From Rotaria socialis (lineage: Eukaryota; Rotifera; Eurotatoria; Philodinida; Philodinidae): DNA of 64,000 nucleotides. Of the stretch, positions 21,604-34,100 are shown in pieces. How positions within the stretch are numbered: the first letter of the stretch is position 1; each line of letters opens with the position of its first letter. The stretch spans positions 1-64,000 of the forward strand of contig CAJNYU010001604.1 in assembly GCA_905331475.1 (NCBI GenBank), in the 5' to 3' direction. Below the pieces are notes generated by a model. That model had not been told where the DNA came from. It saw only the letters and a list, made by a program, of their open reading frames with translations, and made no database searches. Position numbers and translations under genes: made by a program.

Positions 21604-24167
21604 ATGGCTAATCGATCATCGGCATCCTTACGAAGTCGTAATACTTCATCATCGGGTAATACGAGTGGACTGAATATTTCCCGTGCTCAAGAAAAGGAAC
21701 AATTGGAAACCCTTAACAATCGTTTGGCTGTTTATATTGATACTGTACGCCGTTTAGAACATGACAATAAAGAATTAAAGGTATAACTTTGTTGCTATTG
21801 TTGTTTTTTTTGCTCTGCAAATATTTTGACCATGCATTTTATTTTCAATTAGAGTATCATCGCATCGTATAGCGATACGTATGAAGTTGAAACATCGAAA
21901 GTTAAACAATTATATGAACGTGAACTTGAAGATGCTAAAAAATTAATTGAAGAACTTGCAAGAGAAAAATCACGTTTAGAAATCGATGCTGAAAAGTCGA
22001 ATGCTGAAGCACAAGATGCTCTAGCTAAGTATGTACATTCTTAATTCTATTATTGGTTATAGCGTTATTTTAATTTTTGAATATGATTTCAGACTTGCTC
22101 GAAAAGAACGTGAACTACGTGCTGCTGAAGGTCGTTTGAAGCAATATGAAGTCGAAATGGGCGAATTGAAAGCACGCAATGAAGCCATTGGATATGATGC
22201 TAATCGAAAGAGTGACGAGAATGTCGTAAGTGTAAAAACAAAAAGATTCCATAGATTATCGAAAAATTGAACACTAGGTTAAGCTGAGTTTTGAAACAAG
22301 GTCACTCCTTATTATCTAACCTGTGCACACAGTAAACAAAGAGGATTTCTTCGGAAGTACATATGTTGTTGTCGGATTTGTTAACAACAACACTTCAAGG
22401 CTATAAATAGTTGAATGAAAACTTATAGAAGATTTAAAGGTCAATTTTTAAAATCTGAAAGAAATTTATTGGCACTGAAATTATCATTAACATAATCAGA
22501 AATAGGGGATACATTAGTATAATTTTATCGGTAGAATATTTCCAGTAGTGTGAGAATTTTTTTGTTCATCAATGAGTATGGAAGAACGGAAGTAAAACTA
22601 GAATGCCGTCGATTCCGATGAAAATTTTTGTTGTCAGGAGACAAACTGGAGGTTATTCAGTGCATTTAGTTGACTAAATGCGAATATTCAACATAGAATA
22701 AGAAAGAGCATTTCCTTCAGCTTGCTAGTGTTCAATGATTGCAATGCATACTACATTTATTATTTACATCTATGTCTCTTTTCGTTTCAAGGCATTACGT
22801 GGTACAAATAATGATCTTGATAAACAAGTCATCGCATTGAAACGTCAACTTGAATCTGAAACACTTCTTCGTATTGATCTTGAAAATAAAAATAAAACTT
22901 TACGTGAAGAACTTCAATTTAATGAACAAGTTCATGAAACGGTAAATCAATGAAAAAGAATTATTGTTATATATGAAAATTTTCTTTTTAAAGGCTATTG
23001 AAGAAATTCGTAAACAAAAACATTATGAAGTTAGATCATTTGATGATGGTCTACGTCAGCAATATGATGATCGTTTATTAAATGAATTGCAAGAATTACG
23101 TATGCAAACTGAACAAGAAATGCAAGCTGTACGCGATGAAATAGCGTCACAATATGAAAAGAAAATTGAAGATTTACAAACAACAATACGTCGTAATGCA
23201 GATCAAACTGGTTCATATCGTTCGGATCTTTTATCTTACCGCGAACGAATTGAAGATGCAACAAAATCTCGTGATGCATTAAATGAAAAAGTAGTATCTC
23301 TTGAACAACGTTGTCGTGATTTGGAAGAACGTCTTCATCGTTCACAACAACGACAAGAAGATTTATTAGCTGAACGTGAAAATGATATTGAACGATTGAA
23401 ACAACAAATTGAACAAATGCAAATCGATTATCAAAATTTACTTGATATTAAAATTGGTCTTGATAGAGAAATTGCAACATACAGAAAATTACTTGAATCC
23501 GAAGAAGAACGGTACATAGAAAATTCTCTTTTTTATGATGAGAAAAAAAGACTGACTGACTTTTTTTTGTTAATTATTTAGACTTAATATTTCTGGTAAT
23601 TTATCGCGTATGGAAGCATCAAATACAACATATGAAAGTACTTCATATCCATCACGTAAACGTCCACGCTTTGATGTCGATGATCATCCATCAGTCAATA
23701 CTCAATTACTTGATGGCATCAATATTATTGATGATGAAAGTTCACAAGCAAAATTTATTAAGTTAATGAATAATTCTAAACAAGATGTTTCTTTTAATGG
23801 ATGGGTACTTAAAAGAAAAGTTGGTTCACAAACATATGAATTTAAATTTCCTAAAGGAATGGTTCTTAAAGGTGGTGCAACAACTACAGTAAGTTACAAT
23901 TTGATTTTGATCGTATGGAATACTTATCGTGTTTGTTTCTAGATCTGGAGTTCGGATGTGAATGATATTTCGGTTGATCCTCCAACAAATTTAAAACTAC
24001 GCACAGCAAAATGGTTTTCAGCTGGTAATGAAAGTAAAAAAACAATTTTGGAAGATTCAGATGGACATGTAAGTTTGCTTATATTTTGATTCACAATTAA
24101 TTTCTCATGTTTGTTTCTTTTTCTTGTTTTTTAGGTTATTGCTGAGAAGACTGTCACTGTTAAATAA
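21604..24167 (+). CDS. nuclear lamin (intermediate filament), no CaaX
   Basis: Eight exons (21604-21780, 21853-22028, 22093-22225, 22792-22941, 22994-23511, 23582-23888, 23943-24068, 24135-24167) encode 539 aa. A Ser-rich head (1-28) is followed by the rod: the conserved start EKEQLETLNNRLAVYIDTVR, long heptad coiled coils, and the diagnostic end EIATYRKLLESEEER near residue 385. The tail carries a basic nuclear localisation signal, SRKRPRF (409-415), and a lamin tail domain of about 425-537 with FNGWVLKRKVG, FKFPKG and IWSSDVND. Lamins line the inner nuclear membrane, and this layout is nuclear rather than cytoplasmic. The protein ends TVTVK with no C-terminal CaaX box, so the usual farnesylation signal is absent in this model. 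A cryptic alternative last exon was not seen in the following few hundred bases. Confidence 0.95.
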
Positions 24168-25966
24168 GCAAGAAGCAAACAAAATTTATCTATATACTGA
24201 TTTGTTTATATGTACAACATTTCGTATTAATATTCTCGATGTAGTTTTTTGAAAATTTTTTGTCTCTATTCAACATGTGTGGTGTTTTGTTGTTGTTTTT
24301 TTTTAAAATTCTTGTGTCAGTAGGATGGATTAAAAAAAGAAACCGAATATTGATTTTTTGATGGTTTTTTTTCTTTTCTTGTCCATACATCAAATCTTAT
24401 TTTCACGTCTCTTGTTTTCCTTAAACACAAACTGTATCGTGAACGTTCATCTGTTTGACTTCATTGTTGTTACTGTTTGTTATGGCCAACTTTCTTTGCT
24501 TTTCAATCCTGAACATTTATTATCTTCTCCCTTGTCGTTGTTGTCTTCGTCTTGGTAGCAAAATTAAACATGACTCAGAAAGATGATATTAATGTTATGA
24601 AATTTTCTTTCCACATTAAAACTACATAGGACCTAATGCAGAATCCATATATCAATGAAAACAAAAATAGTTTATTAGAAGTTCAATTTATATGTTAAGC
24701 TAGATCTAATCATTAAAGTAAAATGTGCGTGCTAAACTTTCTTGTCATGTATATGTTTATTACTATCAACAGTACGAAGTGAATAGAAAACGTTTGATGT
24801 CGATGAGTGAGTAGCGAATGAAAGGTCGCATTGATTGATAACATGATTTGATACTATCGTATAGTAAACGGCTACAAGAAATGCTTGTCATATAAATATC
24901 TCTTCATAAAAACACTACATTTCGCGATTGAAATAAAAAAAAACCTCGATTAATATTTTTGAAACTACCCCGACTTTACTAAAAATATTATCAAATAAAA
25001 TGAAACCAATGTGACAAAAGTTGCGCACTCAATTTCGTTGCTTTTCACGATCAAATGAGAATGCGGTCCTCACAAGCCCTTTTTTCTTCATGATTGGCGT
25101 AACGCAATATCGTACTCATTTTGGTTGAAACTAGACGAACCGAAGCAATAGCAATAGATAATTAATTAGAAGAATATCTACCAATCAAACAAAATGAAGT
25201 GGAGTGAAACGTTTATTAAAAACTACATGCAGATACCTATGTATTATTCTTCTCTTCATTCGCATGTACATACTAAGGAATCACTTTTTTGTTATACTTA
25301 ACTTTGTGATGAAATTTTGTTTTGGTTGACAAAATGCATATGTCTAAGAACATGGCAAGTACAGGTAAAACAATACTATCATAAAAATAGATCTGTTTTG
25401 ACAAAGAAAAACATAGATAATAGAAGTAAGTTTGAAGAAAAATGCATAACTTTGTATTTTAGAATATTATCTAATACAATGTAGCTTATACTGATATTGT
25501 TGATCAACTTTAAGTTATTGTCATCATGATGAATTTAGAATCGATTGTAACAGTGGCCACTATCAATTACACTCTCTCATGAAATATATTAACGCCTTTT
25601 TCTCGATTGTTAAAATGAACAGTAATTTATGTTAAGAAGAAAAACACATATTTCTTCAGAGAAAAGAGAAGTGTGTATAGATTTGATCGAAATCACACAT
25701 TCGTTAATATTTATCTTGAGCTGATGTGCAAATTTTTTCTAATTCACTTTCTTTGCATATCCTTTTACTGTTCATTTATAGCATGCACACCGCCTTTTAA
25801 GAATAGTCACATAGGACTACATTTTTTCTCAACTTCAGTTAAACCTATTTATCTTCAGTCAACAATTATTGCTATTGATAAATGATTTCAATTGTATGAC
25901 AATAGTTTCTTTCTGTATCTATTCTATTTAGTACAAAGAAGAAGAAGAAGAAAAGTGGATATAAGC
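24168..25966. other. intergenic between lamin and minus-strand gene
   Basis: Contains the lamin 3' UTR and that of the opposing gene. A short GAA repeat lies at 25936-25954, just past the stop of the minus-strand gene. No further gene is supported. Confidence 0.45.
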
Positions 25967-26824
25967 TCATAAATCGATAATTGTATGTTGTTGAATTTTT
26001 CGTTTTCGATTATAATTATTATTTTCAACGTTGATTATATCATCTATATTATGATATGGATTTACTGTTTGTTGTTGTTTATGGATATAGTTTTTTAATT
26101 TTTTATATTTAGGAAATATGCCAATCCAATTTTGACTTTCTAAATAACTAATATATAAATTTTGTGCTAGACATTTTCCAATTTGACGCAATTGAAACTT
26201 GTAATGAAAATAATCAGTTATTTTAATAAAATCAATATCTTCAATAATAAATACAAGATGATAAAGAAGAATATTATAAGATTCAATTTGATGCAAACAT
26301 ATATAAACGCGATCAAGTGAGCATTGTTGTTTTAGTGTATTATTTATATAGATTGATACATGAAAATCAAGTGGAGACAAAACAATACGTCTTTGTTTTA
26401 AATTTTCAATAAGATTTACACATACAAATATTGTTAATAGTCCAAATGTAAATAATAGCAGAAATTCTGAACCTGATATCCAATAGTCATCAATATGAAA
26501 ACTATAATAAGAATATAGACCTAATGCAAATATTAATATTTGTATAATAATTAAGAGATAAATTGTTGACCAACGACGGTATTGGTATTCAAATGTAAAC
26601 GATTGAGTATGTGTAAATGGATAATATGGATTTGAGCGAAAATTTTCAATTATTTTATCACCAAACTGTCAAAATATGGAAAATCTTAGATTTGATAAGA
26701 AAAGAAGATAAACGTACAGGATCATATGTTTTATGGACAATTGAAAATAATGATCGAATTTTGCTGATAAATCGATGGTGATATGATACGGCCATTCAAC
26801 GGGGGAAAAGGTTAACTCCTCCAT
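25967..26824 (-). CDS. two-helix membrane protein, TMEM249-like
   Basis: Two exons on the minus strand, 26824-26714 and 26665-25967, joined in phase 0 across a 48-nt GT-AG intron, give 269 aa. Exon 2 begins FGDKIIENFRSNPYYPFTH and continues FTFEYQYRRW, followed by two close hydrophobic helices (IYLLIIIQILIFALGL and LLLFTFGLLTIFVCVNLI) and then a soluble C-terminal half with several Cys residues and a basic end (NRKRKIQ). The N-P-x-YPF...FEY...W lead followed by a helical hairpin resembles TMEM249, an auxiliary subunit of the sperm CatSper channel, but my recall of that family is limited. The exon 1 donor (TAC|GTTTAT) is weak, so the first 37 residues are less certain. Confidence 0.6.
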
Positions 26825-27265
26825 AACATTCAATGATTAAAATCAGTCTTTTCTTTTATTTTACACAATCTGTCATTTATAATCAATTGAAATGATTGAC
26901 GAGCATCTTTATGATTCATCAACGAGTTTCGCGCGTCGAACATTCAGATGATTTACTCAGTGTAGTAAATCGATCGTTAAATATACAACAGACTACTTTT
27001 TAAACAATAGAAAGTAATCAAAACTTGAACTCGATGTTATTATCGTTTATGATTATTTTTCAGGGGATGAACTGGAATAAATGTTAATCGAAATATTTCT
27101 ATGTCATTTGTCTTAGGATTCAATCTATTCACTTTTTGTTGATTTGTTGTTTACTTGGATTTTCGCTATATAACGGTTGATAAAACAGTTTATCATAGTT
27201 GACCTTCTTTTTGATTGTTGATTCTTCAGAATAGGATACAGAGACCAAAACCGATGACAAAAGTG

Positions 27266-27373
27266 CCATTCGATTCGATTTGGGTTTTCTGGTCTTTTTA
27301 AAATTGTAATTCGATTCGATTCGGCTAAAAACACGAAAAAAATCAATTCGATTCGATTCGACTCGACTCAAAT
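27266..27373. repeat. GATTCG-rich repeat block A
   Basis: Three clusters of ATTCGATTCG units separated by T/A-rich spacers, ending GACTCGACTCAAATTGGG. A second block with the same make-up lies about 1 kb to the right (28274-28371), in the opposite order of flanking A and T tracts. Confidence 0.75.
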
Positions 27374-27686
27374 TGGGTTTACAAAATATGGTATTCACTA
27401 TTACATAGTATTGTTGTTTTCAGACTGTCATCGTCTTAGAATGAGAATAGTCTGTCGACCTTCTATAGAAATATGTTGAATAAATATAATTTATGAAGAT
27501 ATACATAAGAATTATTCATTTTTTTCAAGAAAGAACATAAAATATAAATTAATGAACCCATCTAAGTAGACTAATTAAATAAGTTTATTTTCTATAGAAC
27601 GAAGAAAAATAATATCATTTACTGTATATGGATCTATATTTACAGTTGACCCTAGCCATACCTAATAAACAAAGAGGTTGATATCA

Positions 27687-27856
27687 AGACCCCAATCGCA
27701 CTGGAAATGTGAATAAAGTTAAAGTCTTATTCAGTAATCTAATTGTTACATTAAGAGTTAAAATCACCTGTAAAGTATTACTTAACTCTTAATGCACCAG
27801 TCACATGGCTTAATTCAACTATAATGTTAATTTACTTCTCAGTGTGATTGGGGCCT
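27687..27856. mobile_element. inverted-repeat element with CCCCAATC termini
   Basis: The left end CCCCAATCGCACTG (27690) is the near-perfect inverse of the right end CAGTGTGATTGGGG (27840-27853). Inside is a hairpin of TTAAGAGTTAA and TTAACTCTTAA. There is no coding capacity, so it is MITE-like. Confidence 0.6.
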
Positions 27857-28046
27857 AAATTGACTAACGAAAAAAGAAAGAAAGATGGAACNCTAATTGT
27901 TACATTAAGAGTTAAAATCACCTGTAAAGTATTACTTAACTTTTAATGCACCAGTCACATGGCTTAATTCAACTATAATGTTAATTTACTTCTCAGTGTG
28001 ATTGGGGCCTAAATTGACTAACGAAAAAAGAAAGAAAGATGGAAAC
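27738..28046. repeat. tandem duplication of about 155 bp around an assembly N
   Basis: The stretch 27738-27891 is repeated at 27893-28046 with one visible substitution (AACTCTTAAT against AACTTTTAAT), and the junction is a single N at 27892. The repeat covers most of the CCCCAATC-ended element plus its right flank. An N exactly at the seam makes an assembly artefact more likely than a true duplication. Confidence 0.85.
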
Positions 28047-28273
28047 GCTCGTTGTAAGTGAGTATTTCTTATGCCAATCAAAATGCACTTGACCATGATA
28101 ACGATATGAACAGAACAAGGACGATCATTAAATAAGCACGACTGACAGAGACAAAGAAAGAGAAACAGTGGACGTCGTTTTTCATGCGTCATCTCTTATA
28201 CTAGTCAACTGCCCTCGACCATAACACCAGAACAAAGAAAATGATTTTGAATAGCCGAATAAAACTGAAAAAA

Positions 28274-28371
28274 AATGAATCGATTCGATTCGACCTCTTT
28301 TCTAGAAGTATCATTCGATTCGATTCGGCTTTTTTTCAATTTTTTTTTATTCATTCGATTCGATTTCGGTC
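28274..28371. repeat. GATTCG-rich repeat block B
   Basis: ATCGATTCGATTCG units in three clusters, similar to the block at 27266-27373. Confidence 0.7.
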
Positions 28372-31125
28372 TGTGATAGAATACATGAAGATTTATCAAA
28401 AATTGTACTTCTAAAGTTTGACAATGAAAAGATTGACGAGAATAGCTCAAATTATTTTATTAGTGTTGATTCTATTGTTCGCGAATGTTTATGAAAGCCG
28501 AATGGCGTGGAAGGTAATGAAGGACGATCTATACTTTCGAGTGTATGAGACGTAAACTAAATCTTTATCCATAGATGTGAACAAGATAAATTTGAAAACT
28601 GAGGGCGAGAACTTTTCAAGGACAAAGATACAACAGGATTTAAATGTTGACATCAGAAAATGTTCGAAATTGATTGAGTTCAAATTTTTTTCAGCAAGAA
28701 ATCTTCAAGAGACTGATATCAATACTAGTATCGGACAATAAATTAAATTTTCGTGAATGGTTGATGCTCTGATACGATGCTTTTTTTAAGAAAATGCCAC
28801 GCTTTGTTATCTTTAGCAGCAGTACGAGAGATCCCAATCGTTGTGAGCTACTGTTTTGTGATTGAAAATACTGAAACAATTTTCATAATGATTCGTAAAT
28901 ATACTATTAAAAGAAATTTGATAGAATGTTGCATGTGACAAACGAGCCAATTGTGTCGTACCTGACATAGTAACTGGAATTATTCTGTTTAGTAAAAAAA
29001 ACATATTTTCATTCCGCTCCTCCATAATCAATTTGTATAAAGAGAATAAAGTGCGGACAATTGAGTTTACTTGAAATATCATCGAGATTCTTGTAATTTC
29101 ATTTATTGTCGTTAACTCGCTAATATTCGTTTAATTTTTTTACTTATAAAAAAAGCAGTCTATCACTATCTTACTTATTCTACAAAGAATAATTCTTGAA
29201 TTGAAAAACGTTCGAGTGAAACGAAGCTATTTTTGTAGAAAATAAAAGTCTTTTGAGTGCTGTTTTCCATTATATTCTATGGTGGTTTTTATGGCAAATT
29301 TAATATTGTACTTTCAGACATTGATAAATATTATAGATTTCCATTTCAATTATCATAGAGTATTGGCACCATGAAATAAAACACCAAAAAAAGAAAAATA
29401 GCTTCCAAATGCTTTAAAATAATAATAATTAGTACACACTGCTATTTAGTTTTTCCTTACGTACTTGTATACTCTTCGTTCAATATCAAGTTTATCTAAA
29501 TTTTCTGGATTCTTAATATTGATATGCATCTTTTTTGTTGTATATTTTTTTTGATAATAGAAGTATTTCGTTTCTTGAAATATACTTTCAAACATGAACT
29601 CGGTCGATTTGAATACGATTCATCGGTTATTTATTATAAATATATCAAGAAATAATGACATGTTTTGAAGTTTTCTAACAAAATCTATTTAGAAACATCA
29701 ATTATTGCATCAGTCTTATATTTTCTTATTCGATACAAAATTTAGAATTTCAATTTATACTATGAAACATCGTAAAATTTGATGACGTTACACAGCCTTG
29801 ACAATAAACAAAAATAGATTTTGTTTAATTCTTTGTTATTTGCGAAATTTTACCGTTTGAAAGGTGGAAAAAATGAATTTCTTTTTCGATTTCGATTCTC
29901 AATCACCAGAACTGACTGTAAGATTTATTCAAAGTTAAGAACGTATTTCGACCTACCCACACGAAACCTGGATAGTTGTCAAGTATTTATACATGCCAGT
30001 TAATAAGCGCAATGTAACATTCTTTCTTAATGCTACGAGGTTGTCCTTGAGAAAAACGAGCCTGAGTATTTCTTTTTCAAATGTTCTATGCAATTAGAGC
30101 AGCACGTGCAAGTATTTTATTCAACAATTTTTCTACACAATACGCATGGTGAGGTTCTCAATTGAAATACTTCATAATTAGACAGGATCCAGGTTTTTTA
30201 TGTATTTATTTTTGTTAAGACTTTCATTGAAAGAACGTATATTAATGTCGCAATAGCTACTTAAAATTCATGAAGTACATGGCTAGTTTTTATGTATTCA
30301 CTTATAACTACTTCAAACGTTTCTAGTGATTCAGATTCCGGATGCACTGAGTTCTAGTGTGCTAAAACAATATTGTTCTCAATATTCATGATGTAACGTG
30401 ATATTCTAGAAAAAAGCACAATACTGTGTTTAAAAAAATCTTAACAATAATATTTTGTTATTGGTTCGATTGGTGAAATAGTGATTCATCATATTCTCAT
30501 AACAATACTAATAGATTTTTTTTCTGTTGTAGTCAAAATCATTTTTTTGTTCTCTATTCAACTAATAGGATGCGATAAAAAAATCAATTATTTGCACAAT
30601 TTCCAAGACAACAAGCTGACACTATTAACTGTTATTTTTGTATTTACTCTTGACGTATCAGTATGAGTGTCCTTGACAAGTGGTATTCCTAGTTACGAAT
30701 ATTTCTCTACTGTTTCTTTAAAGACAATCTAAAAATAATGCTGTGTAAATTAACTAGCGCCCCCATCACCATACCTGTCAAAGTTCATTTACTCATTGGT
30801 TATTGAATAAACTCCAATCCGCATCAACCAAGAAGTTTTCCCAAGCCAACACTCACATAACAGAACAGAACACACGTATACATATGTACACTCTCATACG
30901 TACATTTACTTTTGTGTTATGCATCGATGCATTCGCGTTGTAATATATCCTTATTCCTTGCAGACAATCTTATCCTTGATTTATTTGCTCTATTAATCAA
31001 TGGTGTGATTAAAGTTAAAGCGAATGAAACCTTTTTTCTTTCTTTTCTATTTCTTAGATTATATTTTATTTCCTATTTTGTGATCCAAAATTACATCGAC
31101 TACTTAACAACACAATTATAATATA

Positions 31126-34100
31126 ATGTTCTCAGTACTAATTCGAACAAATAGACAATCATCACATAATATTTTTTATTTTTTACATACGCTCTTTATA
31201 CTATATGCATGCACAGCCTCTTTTACTACTGTCAGTGCACTCAATAATCATGAAAATGAAGGTAAAAACCAATGATTTTTATGTTTCAAACAAATTTTAT
31301 AATCTATACGCTTAGCATTTATTCAACTATCGGTTGATTCAATACATGTTGTTAAACCGTCCGATCCCCGATTTGCAGTAAACATCTTTAATTAAATTTA
31401 GTTTTCTTATGCGTTTTGTTTTATTTTGAATATCCAATAGAATATTGAAGAAAATTCAAATGATGATGAAGAAAAAGAACTTCTTATTGCATTATTAACA
31501 TCATTTGATGATGATCATACAAATGTCAAACAAAATGATATTGGAAAACTGTCGGAATTTACATACGATAATAAAATTTTTATAAGTAATAATTGTACAT
31601 CATCATCTTCTTCATCGTTATCAGTTGCAGCAACAGCATCCGAATCATCTTCATCATCATCAATACGCTTTATTCCACCTTTACTTGATTTTGGTGAACA
31701 GTAAGTTTCAATCCATGGATCTATTAATTTTTCTTTCATCGAAAATTTTAGATCCATCGCTATTCCACGCATACAGACTGTTATGATAATTAATGATGAT
31801 TCAGAGCCACTTGAACTTCAGTCATTATCGGGAACAACAGTTCAATTTTATTCATCATTTTTTACGCAGAAAATTCTTCCACCAAAGGGTGGTAATACAT
31901 CCATCAGTGTATATTATCTACCACGAACACTTGGTAGTACAAAAAGTACATTTACAATAAAAACAAATCTTCGAACTGTACATTACTACGTAAGTATTAG
32001 CATTAAATAGATTCTTTTTTCCCCATAAATTAATTCATCTATTGCTCTATTGAAGGTTACTGGTATTGGTACGTCAAATCCATTTCTTATAAGACCATTA
32101 ATTGGTGCAACAATACCATTAAATTCAACATTTGAATATATTATAAATTTTTATAATCCATATAATTATTCACTTCATATCAATGAAATTTTCACAAGTG
32201 ATGAAAATTTAATAATTGAATTATTATCATATAAAACACAAAAAACTAAAATAATAAAATCATTTGAACATATCGAACATTGGCATTTGAAACCTTATGA
32301 AAAAAAGCCATTGGTGAAAATCAATTATCTAGCCTATAAATTAGATCGTTTACATGGATTTTATTGTATTAAAACAAATTCTAATGATACAATTATTGTA
32401 CCTGTTGAAATAAATGTTGTAAATCACTTAAATATTTATTCAAATGTTGATCTATTAGAATTAAGTTCCGATGGTTTCATACGATCAACAGCTAGACCTA
32501 TAACTGTACCAGTCTATGTGATTAATAATGGAATAACTCCGGTGACCATTACTGTAAGTAGATTCAAAACTTTCTATTGAAAATAAGTCACATATTCATT
32601 TTTTTCCTGATATACAAAAACATCACAAGAGTCTTTTCTTCTCTACATGACTGAATATCAAGTTCTCATCTCTCAAGTAAAATATTTCGAAATCCCAACC
32701 AACAAAGTTCTATGATGAGTCACTTATGAATCAGTTCAGATCAAGTGCATCGTATTTGCATACGTTTGTCTTTCAAAGAATACAGAATGATATATTTTCA
32801 AACAAAAAAATTTCAATGAATAAAAATAATTAGCAAAGCCTGGAGCTATAATTGAGAAATGTACTTTATCAGAACATTTCGCTCGTGATCCTTTTTTTCG
32901 AATCTAAGTAAACATAATTGTCAAGTCTTCTCGACTTACAAGTATATTTGGTTAGAATATTTTTGCAGTTTGTACATTTCTGCATACTTAATTTATACGC
33001 TTGAAACAAGTTAATATGCTAGCAAACGTCGTAAATATTTATTGAATCGTAGTACAGATTTTGTCGTGAATAAAAAACTTTATTTACCTAACTAACGATC
33101 TATGTTCGTCATCATGTATTAGTGGTATCAGGACAAGAACGTTGTTATCTATTTATTTTAAATTCTGTATACTTCACATTGTGACATGTTACTATGCCGT
33201 TCTCAGGAAAAGTACCTGCGATATTCCTATCGTTTATGTTTTTATTTTCTATAAAAATTCGTGGTTATGATTAATTCTAGGTTAAAAATATTGCTTTTCT
33301 AATGTATCTCTTTTAAAACGACAAACTTCATATTTGAAAATAATATCAACAGAAATTCTATTCTTTAGAATGTTCGAGTTACAGTAGCAAATATGAATTA
33401 TGCAACAGTTAACCATGAAAAGGTTCAAGTACCAACTGGTATTTATCATTTAACTAAAATAGCAGAATTAACCATTCATCCACATTTAATTCCGCGCGAT
33501 ATGACACGCCTTCGTGGTTCAGTTGAAGTATACTCATCATCATCATCATCATCATTGAATGATGAAGAACCTACATTACGAATTCCATTTCGTGCAACAG
33601 TTTTACATGGTTCACTTGATTATGATAAAGAAGCAACGTATTTTTACATTCCATCACTTTCAACTGATGAATCATACGATAAAATAGAACAATGTCGACC
33701 AATTAAATTAATAAATCGATTTAATACATCCATGGTTATGTATAATGCAACGACCGATGCAACAGGTTTACTTTTACAATATATGAATGTATGTTACTAA
33801 TAAAACATTATTTCCATAATGTGTTAATCAATCGTTTATTATTTTCTAGATCAAATTTTATTCACCATATGTATATGTACGTCCAGGCGAATCAGTTTTT
33901 CCTGTATGCTTAAATATACTCAAACAAACAGTATCAACTGCGTCATTAATTACTTTGGAAGCATCAATTATATTGCATACAAATCTTTCGTTTTTTCACA
34001 TGCCTATTCATTTGTATAGAGGATTACTTAATGTAAGTTGTACATATCGTTTAATTATTTTTCGTTCAAATTAATATTTCGTTCTTTTTCTATTCGGAAA

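Larger units (their letters stand above)
26825..31125. other. gene-poor, repeat-bearing intergenic region
   Basis: No coding gene is supported over about 4.3 kb. Two GATTCG-rich blocks, an inverted-repeat element and a duplicated block at an assembly N are listed separately. Open frames here, such as 27125-27398 and 28205-28450 on the minus strand, come from the GATTCG repeats, and others have no family resemblance. Confidence 0.5.

Noticed and set aside
23031..23345. 104-codon minus-strand frame
   Set aside because: Shadow of lamin coiled-coil codons.
27125..28450. minus-strand frames rich in ESNRI repeats
   Set aside because: Direct translation of the GATTCG repeat blocks, not a protein.
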